This document shows positions 1 to 9,109 of a stretch of DNA of 33,682 nucleotides, in pieces. The position numbers were made by a program, and so were the translations under genes. This DNA comes from Verrucomicrobiota bacterium (GTDB lineage: Bacteria > Verrucomicrobiota > Verrucomicrobiia > Limisphaerales > SIBE01), in contig JAQBVM010000034.1 of NCBI GenBank assembly GCA_027623095.1, forward strand, positions 1 to 33,682. The letters are read 5' to 3'. How positions within the stretch are numbered: position 1 is the first letter of the stretch; each line of letters begins with the position of its first letter. The notes under the pieces were generated by a model. It made no database searches, was not told where the DNA came from, and saw nothing but the letters and a program-made list of their open reading frames with translations.

Positions 1-622
1 CCCATTTACATTGGCTCAAAGCCGCTTTTCTGCTGGAATTCACCCACTCGAGTACACGAAGAGCCAAATCTTTTTGCCCCCCGGAAGGGCTCACCAAATC
101 GCCTCCGACTCCCCGTCCCATAAAACTGGCTTGTTCAAGCTCCTTATACACGGGACTCGATTGGCTTCCAGACCAGTTATACCCGTAGGCTCCCATCGGT
201 GTATTTCTGCCCCTGTAAATATCACCTTGAACAGTATGGCCAGGGGCAAAAAAGCCGTTCATTCGTCGATAGCTCGGACAAATGTAAGGGCTCGTTTCTG
301 AAGCAGAAACCGGCCAATCCTTCGAAATGTAAGCCCTCAGCGCCGAGTCCCAAAACTTTCGATCGCGATTCGTTCCTAAGAATTCGTAATACGGCGGATA
401 TGCATCATGGTCGGAAACATACATCAGCATCGCGAGGCCAAACTGACGCAGGTTTCCTTTGCACACCGTGGACTCGGCAGCGCGCTTGGCTCGACTCAAC
501 GTTGGTAGTAGAAGCGAAGCCAAAATCGCGATGATTGCGATCACCACCAAGAGTTCAATCAGTGTGAACCCAACCGACAGCCAGGGGTATTCGCGTCGCG
601 GATGATCAGAGTCACAGGGCAT
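1..622 (-). CDS. Type II secretion pseudopilin-like protein (DUF1559/prepilin type), 3' end beyond the window
   Basis: The minus-strand frame from ATG at 622 stays open to the window edge, about 207 codons. After 17 leader residues it shows the prepilin cleavage and methylation signature [19 protein letters not shown], then the [10 protein letters not shown] helix and a soluble body containing [15 protein letters not shown]. These are hallmarks of the pseudopilin-like proteins found in very large numbers in Verrucomicrobia and Planctomycetes. The family is expected to be cut by a prepilin peptidase after the Gly and to sit in the inner membrane or a pseudopilus; the role of individual members is unknown. 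The C-terminal part is outside the window, so I cannot tell whether the gene is intact. The start is chosen because it places the usual short basic leader before GFTLIE; no strong ribosome site is visible. Confidence 0.85.
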   Translation of the reverse strand, partial: MPCDSDHPRREYPWLSVGFTLIELLVVIAIIAILASLLLPTLSRAKRAAESTVCKGNLRQFGLAMLMYVSDHDAYPPYYEFLGTNRDRKFWDSALRAYISKDWPVSASETSPYICPSYRRMNGFFAPGHTVQGDIYRGRNTPMGAYGYNWSGSQSSPVYKELEQASFMGRGVGGDLVSPSGGQKDLALRVLEWVNSSRKAALSQCKW

Positions 623-756
623 CTTCGAACGTCAGAACTCAGCCACAGCCGCTGACCAAACGCAATCGCCAACACCACAGCCTTGGATTCCCTCAGATCG
701 TGAAAACAGAGAAGCGGTGCGGCTGTTGGCTGTAGTGATTTTGTTATGTGCGATTT

Positions 757-1050
757 TCAACTCTCCACTGGTCTCATGCAACTCTCGAACTGGCCCTTGT
801 CAAACTCCCCGGTCGGGACTCTTGATCTCCACGGAATGTTCAGAGAAAACTCGCCGACTTGTGCGAAAATCGCCGAGTGCTTCCGAGGCAAAGCCCACTC
901 CACGCGCACGACCCAACCATGCGAAGGTGAGCATCGGGCGTCCACGACCCGTCCTCGAGTCCCCAATGGCACCTGCGGCAGATTCGTCAGTGTCTCGACA
1001 CCAGAGCCGATGAAGTTCCGGGCTTCGGTGTCGGTAAAGGATGCATTCAT
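757..1050 (-). CDS. Small hypothetical protein, possibly a KOW/SH3-like fold
   Basis: This 97-codon minus-strand ORF is not recognised with certainty. The middle reads VPLGTRGRVVDAR then WVVRVEW, a pattern seen in small beta-barrel proteins that begin with a 'promotes flow, avoids clutter' segment and carry a GTxGxVV turn (DUF4926-like or KOW-like). It has no signal peptide or membrane segment. It is isolated: the pseudopilin gene lies beyond it in the same direction and a 19-bp inverted repeat lies upstream at 1099-1176. No clear Shine-Dalgarno is visible before the ATG. A chance ORF is possible. Confidence 0.45.
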   Translation of the reverse strand: MNASFTDTEARNFIGSGVETLTNLPQVPLGTRGRVVDARCSPSHGWVVRVEWALPRKHSAIFAQVGEFSLNIPWRSRVPTGEFDKGQFESCMRPVES

Positions 1051-1458
1051 GTTGGTTTACTTCGATGACATGTTCCGTGTCTGGCACATAACATACTAGC
1101 AGAGTATCCGAGATGACGACGCCAAGAGCGTTGATTCTTGCGTTGGATTTAATCGGAGTCATTTCGGATACTCTGCCGTTGAACGAAGCTGCATTCGCGG
1201 CCCCGTAGCTCCAGTTGGTTCAGTGGTGTAAAGTATCCACCTCCGGTCTCCAAATGGCAACTCCCAAGAACGGATGCCGAACAGATTGGAGGCTTGGAAC
1301 TGGTGTTTGACAATCGCTCGTCCTGCGGGGTTCTTCTGGTGAGTCGCTTTTCACCCTGGACGCTGCTTTTCCAGGAATCGGTTCACGCAACAGACCCAAA
1401 CGGGACCGCTTCCGCACGTTGGCGGATTTTCCGCTGTGATCAATTCCGTGTTTCGATT
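1051..1458. other. Gene-free stretch with one inverted repeat
   Basis: I see no supportable gene here. The only structure is the inverted repeat at 1099-1176. ORFs on both strands have no recognisable protein motifs. The stretch ends at the terminus of the IS91-like element. Confidence 0.5.
1099..1176. repeat. 19-bp inverted repeat (hairpin) with 40-nt loop
   Basis: Positions 1099-1117 and 1158-1176 are inverted copies of GCAGAGTATCCGARATGAC, matching at 18 of 19 positions. The spacing is 40 nt. It lies about 50 bp upstream of the small minus-strand gene at 757-1050. It could be an operator, a transcript hairpin or a MITE-like remnant; the sequence alone does not decide. Confidence 0.6.
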
Positions 1459-2448
1459 TCATTGAGCGCGACTCTCACGATTGGGCGGAGCCCGCGCCGC
1501 CCCTTTAACCGTCTCCACCAGGACCAATCCAATGCGCCCGCAATACGGACACAGGAGCCTTGGCGCTTCTCCGGCCTCGGCCTTGGCCGTTGCGTTGTCC
1601 GGTAATTGACGTTCGGGCTCATTCCCGGTTGGCCGGACATTTCCCGTGAGCATGCCTCTGGCTTGGGCTACCCGTTCCTGCCGCCCACGGTTGGCCAGCA
1701 ATCCATAGTGCCGGATCTTCACGAAGCGTTCGGGCAGGATGTGCAGGCAGAAACGCCGGAGGAACTCCGGCAATTCCAGTTCCATCCTCTGGTGAACTGG
1801 CGGCGCTTGGTCGCGTCTCTTCTTGTAGTTGAATTCAATCGTTCCCTCCGCCGGATTGAGTTGAATCAATCGCCGATGGGTGATCGCGACACGATGCGTG
1901 TAGCGCGAGAGATACTGGAGTACCTGTTTGGGTCCGGCAAAGGGCCGTTTGGCATACACATTCCAGCTCTTGGACGTCGCTTTGCGAACCTCAGCTTGGA
2001 ATGCCTGGGTCTCGGAGAGCGTGCTCAGATCGTTCCGGCCAAATTCCAGGAGCGTTTGCGAGGCCGCCCAGAAGAGCAGGTTATACATCACAGTCCGGTT
2101 TTGCCTGATGATCGGATTGAGCGCGTGCGGCAGGGTGAACACGACGTGAAAATAGGGAATGGGCAAAAGCAGTTGTTCCTGCCTTTGCAGCCATTCCATC
2201 GCCTGATGCCACTGGCAATTGGGACAATGCCGGTTCCCGCAGGATCGGGGCACGAAATGCTCCCGCCCGCAATACTCGCAGCGGTAACGGTGGCCGCCCA
2301 GTTGAGGGGTTTGGCAGGCCAGCAACGTGTTGAGGATTTTCCGGTGATGCGGGGAAAGAGCGGGCGGTTGTCCCGCCAGCGCCGCGCGCAGCACCTCAGC
2401 CAAACTCAACCCAACCCGTTGCGGCCCTGCCCGAGCGCAGGCCTTCAC
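1459..2448 (-). pseudogene. IS91-family transposase with internal deletion of the HUH segment
   Basis: The 329-codon product is an IS91-type rolling-circle transposase. Residues 57-78 carry the zinc-binding cysteines (CEYC, CGNRHCPNC). Then follow PYFHVVFTLPHALN and, at about 177-190, YLSRYTHRVAI, whose two tyrosines (spaced Y-x3-Y) are the Y2 nucleophiles. Family members are usually near 380-400 residues and have, after a GRND motif, a segment with a histidine-hydrophobe-histidine metal site (typically HLHCIVPGG). Here GRNDL (codon 141, about 2026) runs straight into a sequence that normally lies some 65 residues later, so the metal-binding histidines are gone. The reading frame is preserved. 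The GTG start at 2448 follows the recombinase stop at 2464 by 15 nt. A protein without the HUH site should not nick DNA; this is an inference from the family mechanism. Confidence 0.85.
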
Positions 2449-2463
2449 GCAATGGGATCGGGA

Positions 2464-3330
2464 TTACAAAGAGCCTTTGGACCACGGCATCAAATCCAGG
2501 GGTTCCTGCACTGTTTGCAACGTTTGTTTGCTGATGTGCAGATACCCGGCCGTGGTGGTCACACGGGTGTGTCCGAGCAATCGTTTGACCACGTGCAGCG
2601 GCGTTCCCGATTCCACCAAATGCGTCGCCCACCTGTGGCGCAGACTGTGCGGCCCGCCTTTGCGCGGCAGACGCGCCCGTTTCCATGCCTGCTTGAAGGC
2701 ACACTGGGCGGTGGCGTCCAGCAGCGGTTTGTGAGGATTTTGCCGGCTCGTAAAGAGCCAGTGCTTGAGGTGATAGGTCCTCCAGTAGCAACGCAGTTCC
2801 TCAAGCAAACGCGGCGAGAGAATGCTGTAGCGATCTTTCTTTCCCTTCCCTTGTTCGATGCGGATCAGCATCCGGCTCGAATCAATGTCTTCGATCTTCA
2901 GATGACAGCCTTCATTCAATCGCAATCCGGCTCCATAGAGCGTCATGAAAAACGCCCGATACTTGCGCGTGGTAAAACCGTATTCCAAAAGCGGATGCAC
3001 CTACTCGACGCTGTAGGCCTGGGGACGGCGCACCGGTTTGCGGAATCGCGGCGGCGAATATTCGACGCGCCCCAAGGGCCGGTGGAGCAGATCCCGGTAA
3101 AAGAAGCGCAGCCCGTTGATCGCGACGTTGATCGTGCTCGCCGAGTAATCGGTCTCGCTGTGAAGGTGGAAGAGATACTTGCGAACCTCTTCCTCACTGA
3201 GCGTGTCGGGCGAACGACCGTAATAGCGCGCCAATTTCAAGACGACGCCGACGTAGGACTCGATCGTGCGAGGCGAGCGCCCCTTGAGGGTGAGATGTTC
3301 AATGAACCGCCTATTCTGGGCGGAATCAAC
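2464..3330 (-). pseudogene. Tyrosine recombinase/integrase of the IS91-like element, split by an in-frame stop
   Basis: The frame reads from 3330 down to 2464 with one in-frame TAG at 3001-3003. The upstream part is the SAM-like core-binding domain (RSPRTIESYVGVV, then LSEEEVRKYLFHLHSE). The downstream part is a complete catalytic domain: GAGLRLNE with the first Arg, GKGKKDR with the Lys, HSLRHRWATH with HxxR, LLGHT with the second His, and AGYLHI with the nucleophilic Tyr. At the break, AYSVE is followed by the stop and then VHPLLEYGF, where an acidic codon would be expected, so one base change could explain it. No ATG precedes the readable frame, which meets a TGA at 3331-3333, so the 5' end may also be lost. 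This kind of recombinase commonly precedes IS91-like transposases in environmental bacteria. The catalytic half alone may be translated but lacks the core-binding domain. Confidence 0.85.
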
Positions 3331-3587
3331 TCAAAAACAGGGATTTGACTTCTGCTTTTGCCGGGAATCGAATTTGCGAAATCCTGTGCCATTCTGCACG
3401 TCCATTGAAAATCGAGTGGTATTTTGAATCCACGCCCACGTCTTGTCAACCGTTTGGCGCTCAAGCGCCTCCGAATCCCAGCTCTCACGCCGCGAAGTCC
3501 GGGTCCGGCACGGATTGGGAATTCAAACATCAGACTTGCCTCGCCAACCGCTCCGGTGTTATGCAGAAGTCCGCACGGAGGTGCAAA

Positions 3588-4044
3588 TGCAGAAGTCAGA
3601 TTGGGAGGCATTTCTCGACAAACCGAACCTGACCGGCACCGAAGAACGACGGCATCGAGCAATCATTCGCTGGGATTTATGCTTTTGCCGGGGACGGCAG
3701 CCTCCGGCCGAACCTGGAGGAATTCGGCCAATGAATTCGATCGGGAACTGAGGCGGACCCGGAAACCGTGGGACCGCCAATTAATCCAGTGGAGGGAGGG
3801 CATTCGCTGGTTCCTCGCGTTCTTAGGAGAACCTGCCGCATCGCAGGAACCGCGATCGCCCACGGCGAAGCCCGGACAACCGGCCTGGTGTCTGGCCATG
3901 ACCGGACAATCCCGCCTCAAACACCTCTCCTACCGAACGGAACAGACATACGCCGAATGGGTATCGAGTTTTGCCGGCTTTCTATCGGGCACCGACCCGA
4001 TGGCGGCGACCGACGCGGATGCAGTGAGAAACACTCGGATCTGA
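3588..4044 (+). pseudogene. 5' fragment of an integron-integrase-like tyrosine recombinase, frameshifted
   Basis: The frame from ATG at 3588 starts MQKSDWEAFL and runs to a TGA near 3751. A second frame then continues with ELRRTRKPW, REGIRWFLAFLGEP and HLSYRTEQTYAEWVSSF, and stops at 4044. The last motif is the SAM-like core-binding domain of IntI/XerC-type recombinases, and the long N-terminal extension with a WFLAFLGEP-like segment is typical of the integrase-like proteins scattered in verrucomicrobial genomes. No catalytic domain follows. The remnant therefore has one frameshift around 3700-3750 and loss of the whole C-terminal half. I saw no convincing attC-like array nearby. Confidence 0.65.
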
Positions 4045-4159
4045 ACTCGGTAAAATGGGGCATTGCCGGTGAACCTGCGAGTTATTCGTGGACCTCGCCC
4101 GCGATTTTCTGAGATCAGCGGATAGAGACGGATCAAAACTTCCGGGACAGTGTTCATCC

Positions 4160-4193
4160 CAAAGGTTAATCCTCCCAGAATCATCAACCTTTG
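4160..4193. terminator. 8-bp hairpin downstream of the sugar dehydrogenase gene
   Basis: CAAAGGTT at 4160-4167 pairs with AACCTTTG at 4186-4193 across an 18-nt loop, about 23 bp past the stop of the minus-strand dehydrogenase gene. No T-run follows it on the minus strand, so a role as an intrinsic terminator is doubtful. Confidence 0.25.
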
Positions 4194-4215
4194 AATTCCA
4201 TCTCGTAACAGCGCC

Positions 4216-6939
4216 TCAGGGAGTCGCGATGCGGACTCGGTAGAAGATGGATCCCCCCGGGACAATGAGGTCCTGAAACACCCCAACGGAATCTTGCGCC
4301 GGAAAGAACGGCTTGTTGCCGGGATGATTCATTGGCCGCCAAGGGGCCGGACTGAAAAGATCAGTCGCCACCTGAATCTCGAAGCTTCGATTTGCAATTT
4401 TGGGGAACTGAATGTGAACGGCGTCCCCGGCTCTCTGGATCGAAACTTTCCACGAATCAGCACTCGAGTTTGGATTTCGTCCGGCAAGATATTCGAGCAA
4501 GTTCGTCGTTCCATCAGCGTCCGGATCCGCCGTCGCGGAGGCTTCGGGAGCGTCGATTGAACCGAAGTGTTCCGTTTGCCATTCCGCAAAACTTTGAAAG
4601 TTCGCTAGATCGCTGGAGATCCACTCGGCTACCAACTCAATCGCGGCCTGATCCAAGACTGAGGAGGCCAGGGGAGGCATTCGACCGGACCCGAGTGTTG
4701 CAATTCGCCGCAACAACATCGATTGATCCGGCGCGCCCGGACGAGTCACCCGGACGTTCGAATTTCCAAAACGGTTCAGGAGGTCACCATTCACAAGACC
4801 GGCTTCCGATGTAGCAGTTGTCAATCGCGCGTCAAAAACTCCCAGTCCAGGGCCGCCGGGCTGATGGCATTGCGAGCAATTCGCGGCCAGGTAGGAACGG
4901 ACGCGATACTCCAAACTTTGACTCGAGTCATCCGCCGCCGCCGCCGATGGCAAGGTGTGGATGTCTTCCACACGTGTCTCGAAATAACCCGCATCGCTCA
5001 GAGCCCGGATTTGGTTGCCCTGCGCATCCCCAAAATCATGGTCTCGATTGAGCTGCGACGTCCTGAATCCCAAAGCGTATCCGGCTTCCGGCGTGTGACA
5101 CGCGAGACATTGGCTGCGGCTCGGATAGTGCCAGACTTGCGTTCTGGGGATTCCCCGGTCATCGATTGTGAACGTCTCGTCGAATCCCTCTTCCGGGACC
5201 AATGCCGCGTCATTTTGGGCATCATTCCACCGATAGGTAATCCCATAGACGCCATTGGTGTTCCGAACGAGAAATCGCGTTTCCAATCGCCTCGCCGATT
5301 CGGAAACTCCCCGGGTTAATTCAAGTTCGAAGTGCTTGATCCAAACCATTCCCGAGGGAAACGCCCAATTTCCGCCGCGATCGAATCCGATTTTCCGGTC
5401 GTTGTCCCGCACCGCAAACCAGCGCGTCTTTAGAGCGTGATCAGACCAAAACGGAACATTCAATTCATACGGCACGATTCCTTCACTCGGTTTCAATGAT
5501 TCGAGGTCGCTGAATGCGCCGGTTTCGGAAAGGAGAGTGGGAATCGGTGTTCCAGTCACATTCGGACTCGCAACCAGACGCTTAATTCTGTCTTCGCCAT
5601 TGTCAGCGAACAATACATCGCCATTGCTTGGATCGACACCAAAGGCTGTGATGCCGCTGTCGCCTGCCAATCGCCGAACATTCACGGCGCCCACCGCATC
5701 ATATCCAAGCGCCCAGATGTTGCCCGTGCCGTAATCGGCGAAAATATAATGCGCAAAAATCTCCGGAAACCGATCTCCGCGATAGACAACGCCACCGGTG
5801 ACAGATAGACCGTCCCGCCGTCCATAATCATAGATCGGATCGATCGCGACGAATCCTTCCGGAGGAGTTCTCCGGGGTCCGGCAATATTACCTTCACGAT
5901 AGTTCCAGCCGTAATTGCCGCCTTTGACAATGACGTCAATCTCCTCCCGAGCTCCCTGCCCCACATCGCCCACATAGAGCCGCCCGGATGGCCGGTCGAA
6001 AGACATCCGCCACGGATTGCGCAGACCCACAGCCCAGAACTCAGTACGGACGGTTCCCGGATCGACCGGCAATCCATTAAAGGTCGAAGCACCCACAAAC
6101 GGATTGTCCGGCGGGACCGCATAATTTGCGGAAGCGGCCACATGCGAATTCGGGGGAAGACTCCCCGACCGTTTGTCCACGTCGATGCGAAGGATGCCGG
6201 CAAAGAAATCCCGATTAATGCGCTGGCTATTGTCGTACTGATCGTTGGCGCCGCCTTCGTCCCCAAGGGAAACATAAAGATAACCGTCCGGGCCAAAATG
6301 AAGGTCTCCCCCGTTGTGATTGCCCGCGTCATCCCGCTGATTGATTAGGACAACTTCCGAATCCGGGAGACCTTGATTCGGGTTATTCGGTGCCGCTTCG
6401 AACCGAGAAAGTCTGTCGGTCGATCCGGATGTGGCCGTGTAGAACACAAAGAATAGGCGATTGGTCGAGTAGCCAGGATGAAACGCCAACCCCAGCAATC
6501 CGCGTTCGTCCGAGGGCACACCGCCCGAAACCCGCGCGTCGATGTCCATGAAAATTGAGCGGGTTGGATTCACCAAATTCGTGATTACAATGATGCGCCC
6601 CACCTGTTCCACGACGAAGAGGCGATTGGTTTCCCCTGGAGGCGCCGTGATCACAACGGGATCGGTGAATCGAAGTGAGCCGAACGCAGTTTCCGTAAGA
6701 AACCCCCCGGACGGCGGGGTCTCGGGAATCTTCAAAGTCCGGTTCGCTTTTCTCTCGAGCAACACCGGCGATTGAGCAAGAGCACCTGCCGCGAGCAATC
6801 CGAAGATCAGGCCGAGAGCAACACCTCTTGCGCCGATCCTGCCAAGTTTGTTGTTTCCAGTTCGATACGTTTGAAAACCTTCTCCGCGGCGGCACAATCT
6901 CATAAGTGAGGAAACTGCCATGAATGCGGGAGAAGTCAA
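4216..6939 (-). CDS. PQQ-type glucose/sorbosone dehydrogenase fused to di-haem cytochrome c region, exported
   Basis: The product has 907 residues. A basic N-terminus and hydrophobic stretch (about 31-56, ending AGALAQ) form a signal peptide. Residues about 80-455 are a GSDH-type beta-propeller, with DERGLLGLAFHPGY, NHNGGDLHFGPDGYLYVSLGD, FWAVGLRNPWRMSFD and YGDV/GxREEIDVI-like blades. Residues about 465-775 hold two haem c sites, CLACH (611-615) and CSQCH (688-692), with a likely Met ligand in GRMPP (about 754). A DPDADGTTNLLEYLAGRNP linker and a beta-rich tail ending FYRVRI follow, a C-terminal arrangement common in exported Verrucomicrobia proteins. The family oxidises sugars or other alcohols with PQQ and passes electrons to the fused cytochrome; the substrate is unknown. 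The true start could be a later Met (codon 8 or 13). It appears monocistronic. Confidence 0.88.
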   Translation of the reverse strand: MTSPAFMAVSSLMRLCRRGEGFQTYRTGNNKLGRIGARGVALGLIFGLLAAGALAQSPVLLERKANRTLKIPETPPSGGFLTETAFGSLRFTDPVVITAPPGETNRLFVVEQVGRIIVITNLVNPTRSIFMDIDARVSGGVPSDERGLLGLAFHPGYSTNRLFFVFYTATSGSTDRLSRFEAAPNNPNQGLPDSEVVLINQRDDAGNHNGGDLHFGPDGYLYVSLGDEGGANDQYDNSQRINRDFFAGILRIDVDKRSGSLPPNSHVAASANYAVPPDNPFVGASTFNGLPVDPGTVRTEFWAVGLRNPWRMSFDRPSGRLYVGDVGQGAREEIDVIVKGGNYGWNYREGNIAGPRRTPPEGFVAIDPIYDYGRRDGLSVTGGVVYRGDRFPEIFAHYIFADYGTGNIWALGYDAVGAVNVRRLAGDSGITAFGVDPSNGDVLFADNGEDRIKRLVASPNVTGTPIPTLLSETGAFSDLESLKPSEGIVPYELNVPFWSDHALKTRWFAVRDNDRKIGFDRGGNWAFPSGMVWIKHFELELTRGVSESARRLETRFLVRNTNGVYGITYRWNDAQNDAALVPEEGFDETFTIDDRGIPRTQVWHYPSRSQCLACHTPEAGYALGFRTSQLNRDHDFGDAQGNQIRALSDAGYFETRVEDIHTLPSAAAADDSSQSLEYRVRSYLAANCSQCHQPGGPGLGVFDARLTTATSEAGLVNGDLLNRFGNSNVRVTRPGAPDQSMLLRRIATLGSGRMPPLASSVLDQAAIELVAEWISSDLANFQSFAEWQTEHFGSIDAPEASATADPDADGTTNLLEYLAGRNPNSSADSWKVSIQRAGDAVHIQFPKIANRSFEIQVATDLFSPAPWRPMNHPGNKPFFPAQDSVGVFQDLIVPGGSIFYRVRIATP

Positions 6940-7044
6940 AAACTCGAATGAACTGATTATCGCGTCATGATGCGGACTTTTGAAGAATCATGCGCGCAAA
7001 CGCATTGAGCGACATTCTGACAGCCAATCCCGATCCAATTGTTT

Positions 7045-7073
7045 GGGTGGGGCGACACTCGGTGGAGCCCTGA
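7045..7073 (+). repeat. Dispersed repeat R2, copy 1
   Basis: The core GGTGGGGCGACACTC is followed by a G/T-GTGGAGCC-C/T-TGA tail. Matching copies lie at 20704-20732 and 31361-31389, and an inverted copy at 31505-31534. This copy sits between the sugar dehydrogenase start and the eda end. Confidence 0.7.
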
Positions 7074-7094
7074 CTGTCAGCGTCCTTGTGAGAA

Positions 7095-7745
7095 CTAAGT
7101 CCTTCTCGCTTCTTCCACGATGGCGACAAACTGTTTTGCCAATTGGGTCAACTCATTCCACGCTTCCCGTTCGAGAAGCTTTGGAGAAATGAGTGACGAG
7201 CCGACGCCCAATGCGGCGCAACCAGCCTTGATCAATCCCGCAGCCGTGTTCAGGTCAACACCCCCGGTCGGGACAATCTTCAGATGCGGAAGCGGAGCTC
7301 GAAGTGCTTTGATGTAACTCGCCCCGAGACCGTCGGCGGGAAAAAGTTTCACAAAGTCGGCGCCCATTTCATGCGCTGCCTGCGCTTCAGTGGGTGTGTA
7401 AGCGCCGAGCATCACAGGCCGGTCCGCCGAATGGGAAGCTTCGACAATTTCACGTTTTGTAATCGGACTGACAACGAAATCGGCCCCCGCTTCAACGGCC
7501 TTGCTGCAAGTTGCGGCATCCAAGACTGTTCCGACCCCGATCAAGGCCCGGAGTCCGAAGTGCATCGCAGCCTCTCGTATCGCCTCAATCGCATCGGGAG
7601 TCGTCATTGTGATTTCAATCGCGATGACCCCGCCGGAAACCAGCGCCTCGGAGAGCGGCAAGACTTGCCCACGCTTCCGGGCTCGCACCACGGCGATCAC
7701 ACCCGGATTCGTCAATAAAGTAATCACTTCAGAACGCGAACGCAT
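7095..7745 (-). CDS. eda: KDPG / 4-hydroxy-2-oxoglutarate aldolase
   Basis: This 216-residue class I aldolase matches the KDPG aldolase family in length and motifs. VIAVVRA near the N-terminus, IEITMTTP with the catalytic Glu (about 44), GVGTVL, ADFVKLFPA with the Schiff-base Lys (about 133) and VPTGGV at the phosphate site are all present. It splits 2-keto-3-deoxy-6-phosphogluconate to pyruvate and glyceraldehyde 3-phosphate, and many members also split 4-hydroxy-2-oxoglutarate to pyruvate and glyoxylate. ATG at 7745 is preferred over an in-frame TTG at 7751, because a good AAGGAAGGG site lies upstream and the upstream glcF stop is at 7748. As the last gene after glcD-glcF, which make glyoxylate, the second activity may matter here; that is inference. 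No Entner-Doudoroff dehydratase is in view. Confidence 0.9.
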   Translation of the reverse strand: MRSRSEVITLLTNPGVIAVVRARKRGQVLPLSEALVSGGVIAIEITMTTPDAIEAIREAAMHFGLRALIGVGTVLDAATCSKAVEAGADFVVSPITKREIVEASHSADRPVMLGAYTPTEAQAAHEMGADFVKLFPADGLGASYIKALRAPLPHLKIVPTGGVDLNTAAGLIKAGCAALGVGSSLISPKLLEREAWNELTQLAKQFVAIVEEARRT

Positions 7746-7747
7746 GG

Positions 7748-9100
7748 TCAAACGGCCCTTCCTTTTCTAACGGTTTCTGGATCGCCAATCCGAGTCGAAC
7801 TCTCACTGCGGTATGCCTCCGCCAGCAGCGTGACGGGATGCACTACCCGAAGCTCTATGTTTTGTCGTTTAGCTCCATTGATGATCTGCAGCATGCATCC
7901 GGGATTCGCGGTCGCGAGGATCTGCGCGTCGCTTGCCAGAATGTTCTTAAGCTTTCGCTCCAACAGTTCGCCGGCCATTTCCGGCTGGATCAAATTGTAG
8001 ATCCCGGCGCTCCCACAACACCAGGTGCTTTCAGAAATCTCGCGAAGTTTCAGATTCGGAATCGATCGGAGAACCTGCCGTGGCTGCACGGTGATTTGCT
8101 GTCCGTGGCACAAATGGCACGCCTCATGGTATGCAACGGCTTCGCCGCGACCCGGCCGATTCGCGGGTGCCGCGATTCCAATTTCCGCAAGCCATTCGTG
8201 AATGTCTTTGAGCTTCCTGTCCCATTGTTCCGCGCTCTTTCGATACACGGGATCATGTTCCAACAGTTTCGAGTAATGTTTTAGGTGCGAACCACAGCCT
8301 GCCGCGTTGGAGATGATCGCGTCAAATTCGTCCGGAGGAAACTGGTCGATCTGTTTTCGGGCCAGCACCTGGGCCAATTCCCACTCTCCGTTATGGGCGT
8401 GGAGCGAACCGCAGCAGAACTGCTCGGGCGGCGTAACCACCTCGCAGCCGTTCCGCGACAAAACCTCGACCGTATCGCGGTTCACATCGCTAAAGATCAA
8501 ATCCTGGGCACAGCCGATGAGCATCGCCACGCGATACCGGCGCTGGCCTTGAGGAGGTGTAACAGGACGAATGAGTTCGGACGAGAATTCGGGTTGAATC
8601 GCAGGCGTCATGGCTTCCAACTCGCGCAACCGCTTTGGAAACAGATTCAACACCCCGCTATTCCTGAGCAAAGCCTGCAAACCCAACGTTTGGTACAATC
8701 GAATGGCAAGCCCAACCCATTGCAGCCGTCTCAAATCCATGAACAGCCAGTGCAACGTGAATCCGCGAATCAGACGGCGAAACGGCGAGTCCATCACACG
8801 GCTCTGCTCCGCCTCAGCGCGCGCATGCTCAAAAAGCTCGGCGTAATTGACTCCTGCCGGGCACGCTGTCATACAGGCCAAACACCCCAAACAGTAGTAC
8901 ATCTCCTCGGCGAACGCCTTGGATGCCTCAAGCTTTCCATCCGCAATCGCCCGCATTAACGAGATTCGACCGCGCGGACTGTTGCGCTCGAGCTTCGTGG
9001 CGTCGTATGTCGGGCATGTCGGCAGGCAAAGCCCGCAATGCATGCACTGCTGCAAAACCGAGTAGTCGAGATTCTTCAGATGAGATCCAGGCAGGCTCAT
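7748..9100 (-). CDS. glcF: Glycolate oxidase iron-sulfur subunit
   Basis: The product has 450 residues and two ferredoxin-like 4Fe-4S motifs, CMHCGLCLPTCP (about 19-30) and CLGCLACMTACPAGV (about 70-84). Two CCG domains follow, with FCCGSLHAHNGE and WCCGSAGIYN. This is the GlcF/lactate-utilisation layout. With GlcD it passes electrons from glycolate (or a similar 2-hydroxy acid) to the quinone pool at the inner membrane. It starts 9 bp after the glcD stop and its stop is 2 bp before the eda ATG, so the three genes form one tight operon. No separate glcE is present; many bacteria have this shorter DF form. The exact acid oxidised (glycolate or D-lactate) cannot be settled from sequence alone. 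Confidence 0.9.
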   Translation of the reverse strand: MSLPGSHLKNLDYSVLQQCMHCGLCLPTCPTYDATKLERNSPRGRISLMRAIADGKLEASKAFAEEMYYCLGCLACMTACPAGVNYAELFEHARAEAEQSRVMDSPFRRLIRGFTLHWLFMDLRRLQWVGLAIRLYQTLGLQALLRNSGVLNLFPKRLRELEAMTPAIQPEFSSELIRPVTPPQGQRRYRVAMLIGCAQDLIFSDVNRDTVEVLSRNGCEVVTPPEQFCCGSLHAHNGEWELAQVLARKQIDQFPPDEFDAIISNAAGCGSHLKHYSKLLEHDPVYRKSAEQWDRKLKDIHEWLAEIGIAAPANRPGRGEAVAYHEACHLCHGQQITVQPRQVLRSIPNLKLREISESTWCCGSAGIYNLIQPEMAGELLERKLKNILASDAQILATANPGCMLQIINGAKRQNIELRVVHPVTLLAEAYRSESSTRIGDPETVRKGRAV

Positions 9101-9109
9101 GAGAAGACT

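Larger units (their letters stand above)
1459..3330 (-). mobile_element. Decayed IS91-like insertion sequence (recombinase + transposase)
   Basis: The recombinase and transposase reading frames lie in the same direction with a 15-nt gap and form the usual two-gene module. Both are damaged, one by a stop codon and the other by an internal in-frame deletion. I could not identify the ori and ter ends, so the limits given are simply the coding limits. IS91 elements do not make target duplications, so no flanking repeat is expected. Confidence 0.75.

Noticed and set aside
1201..1232. tRNA-like 5' end (CCCGTAGCTCCAGTTGGTTC)
   Set aside because: It resembles a D-arm, but no anticodon arm, T-arm or acceptor partner follows.
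1606..3348. Plus-strand ORF of 580 codons
   Set aside because: It is antisense to the transposase and recombinase, whose motifs are clear, and has no protein features of its own.
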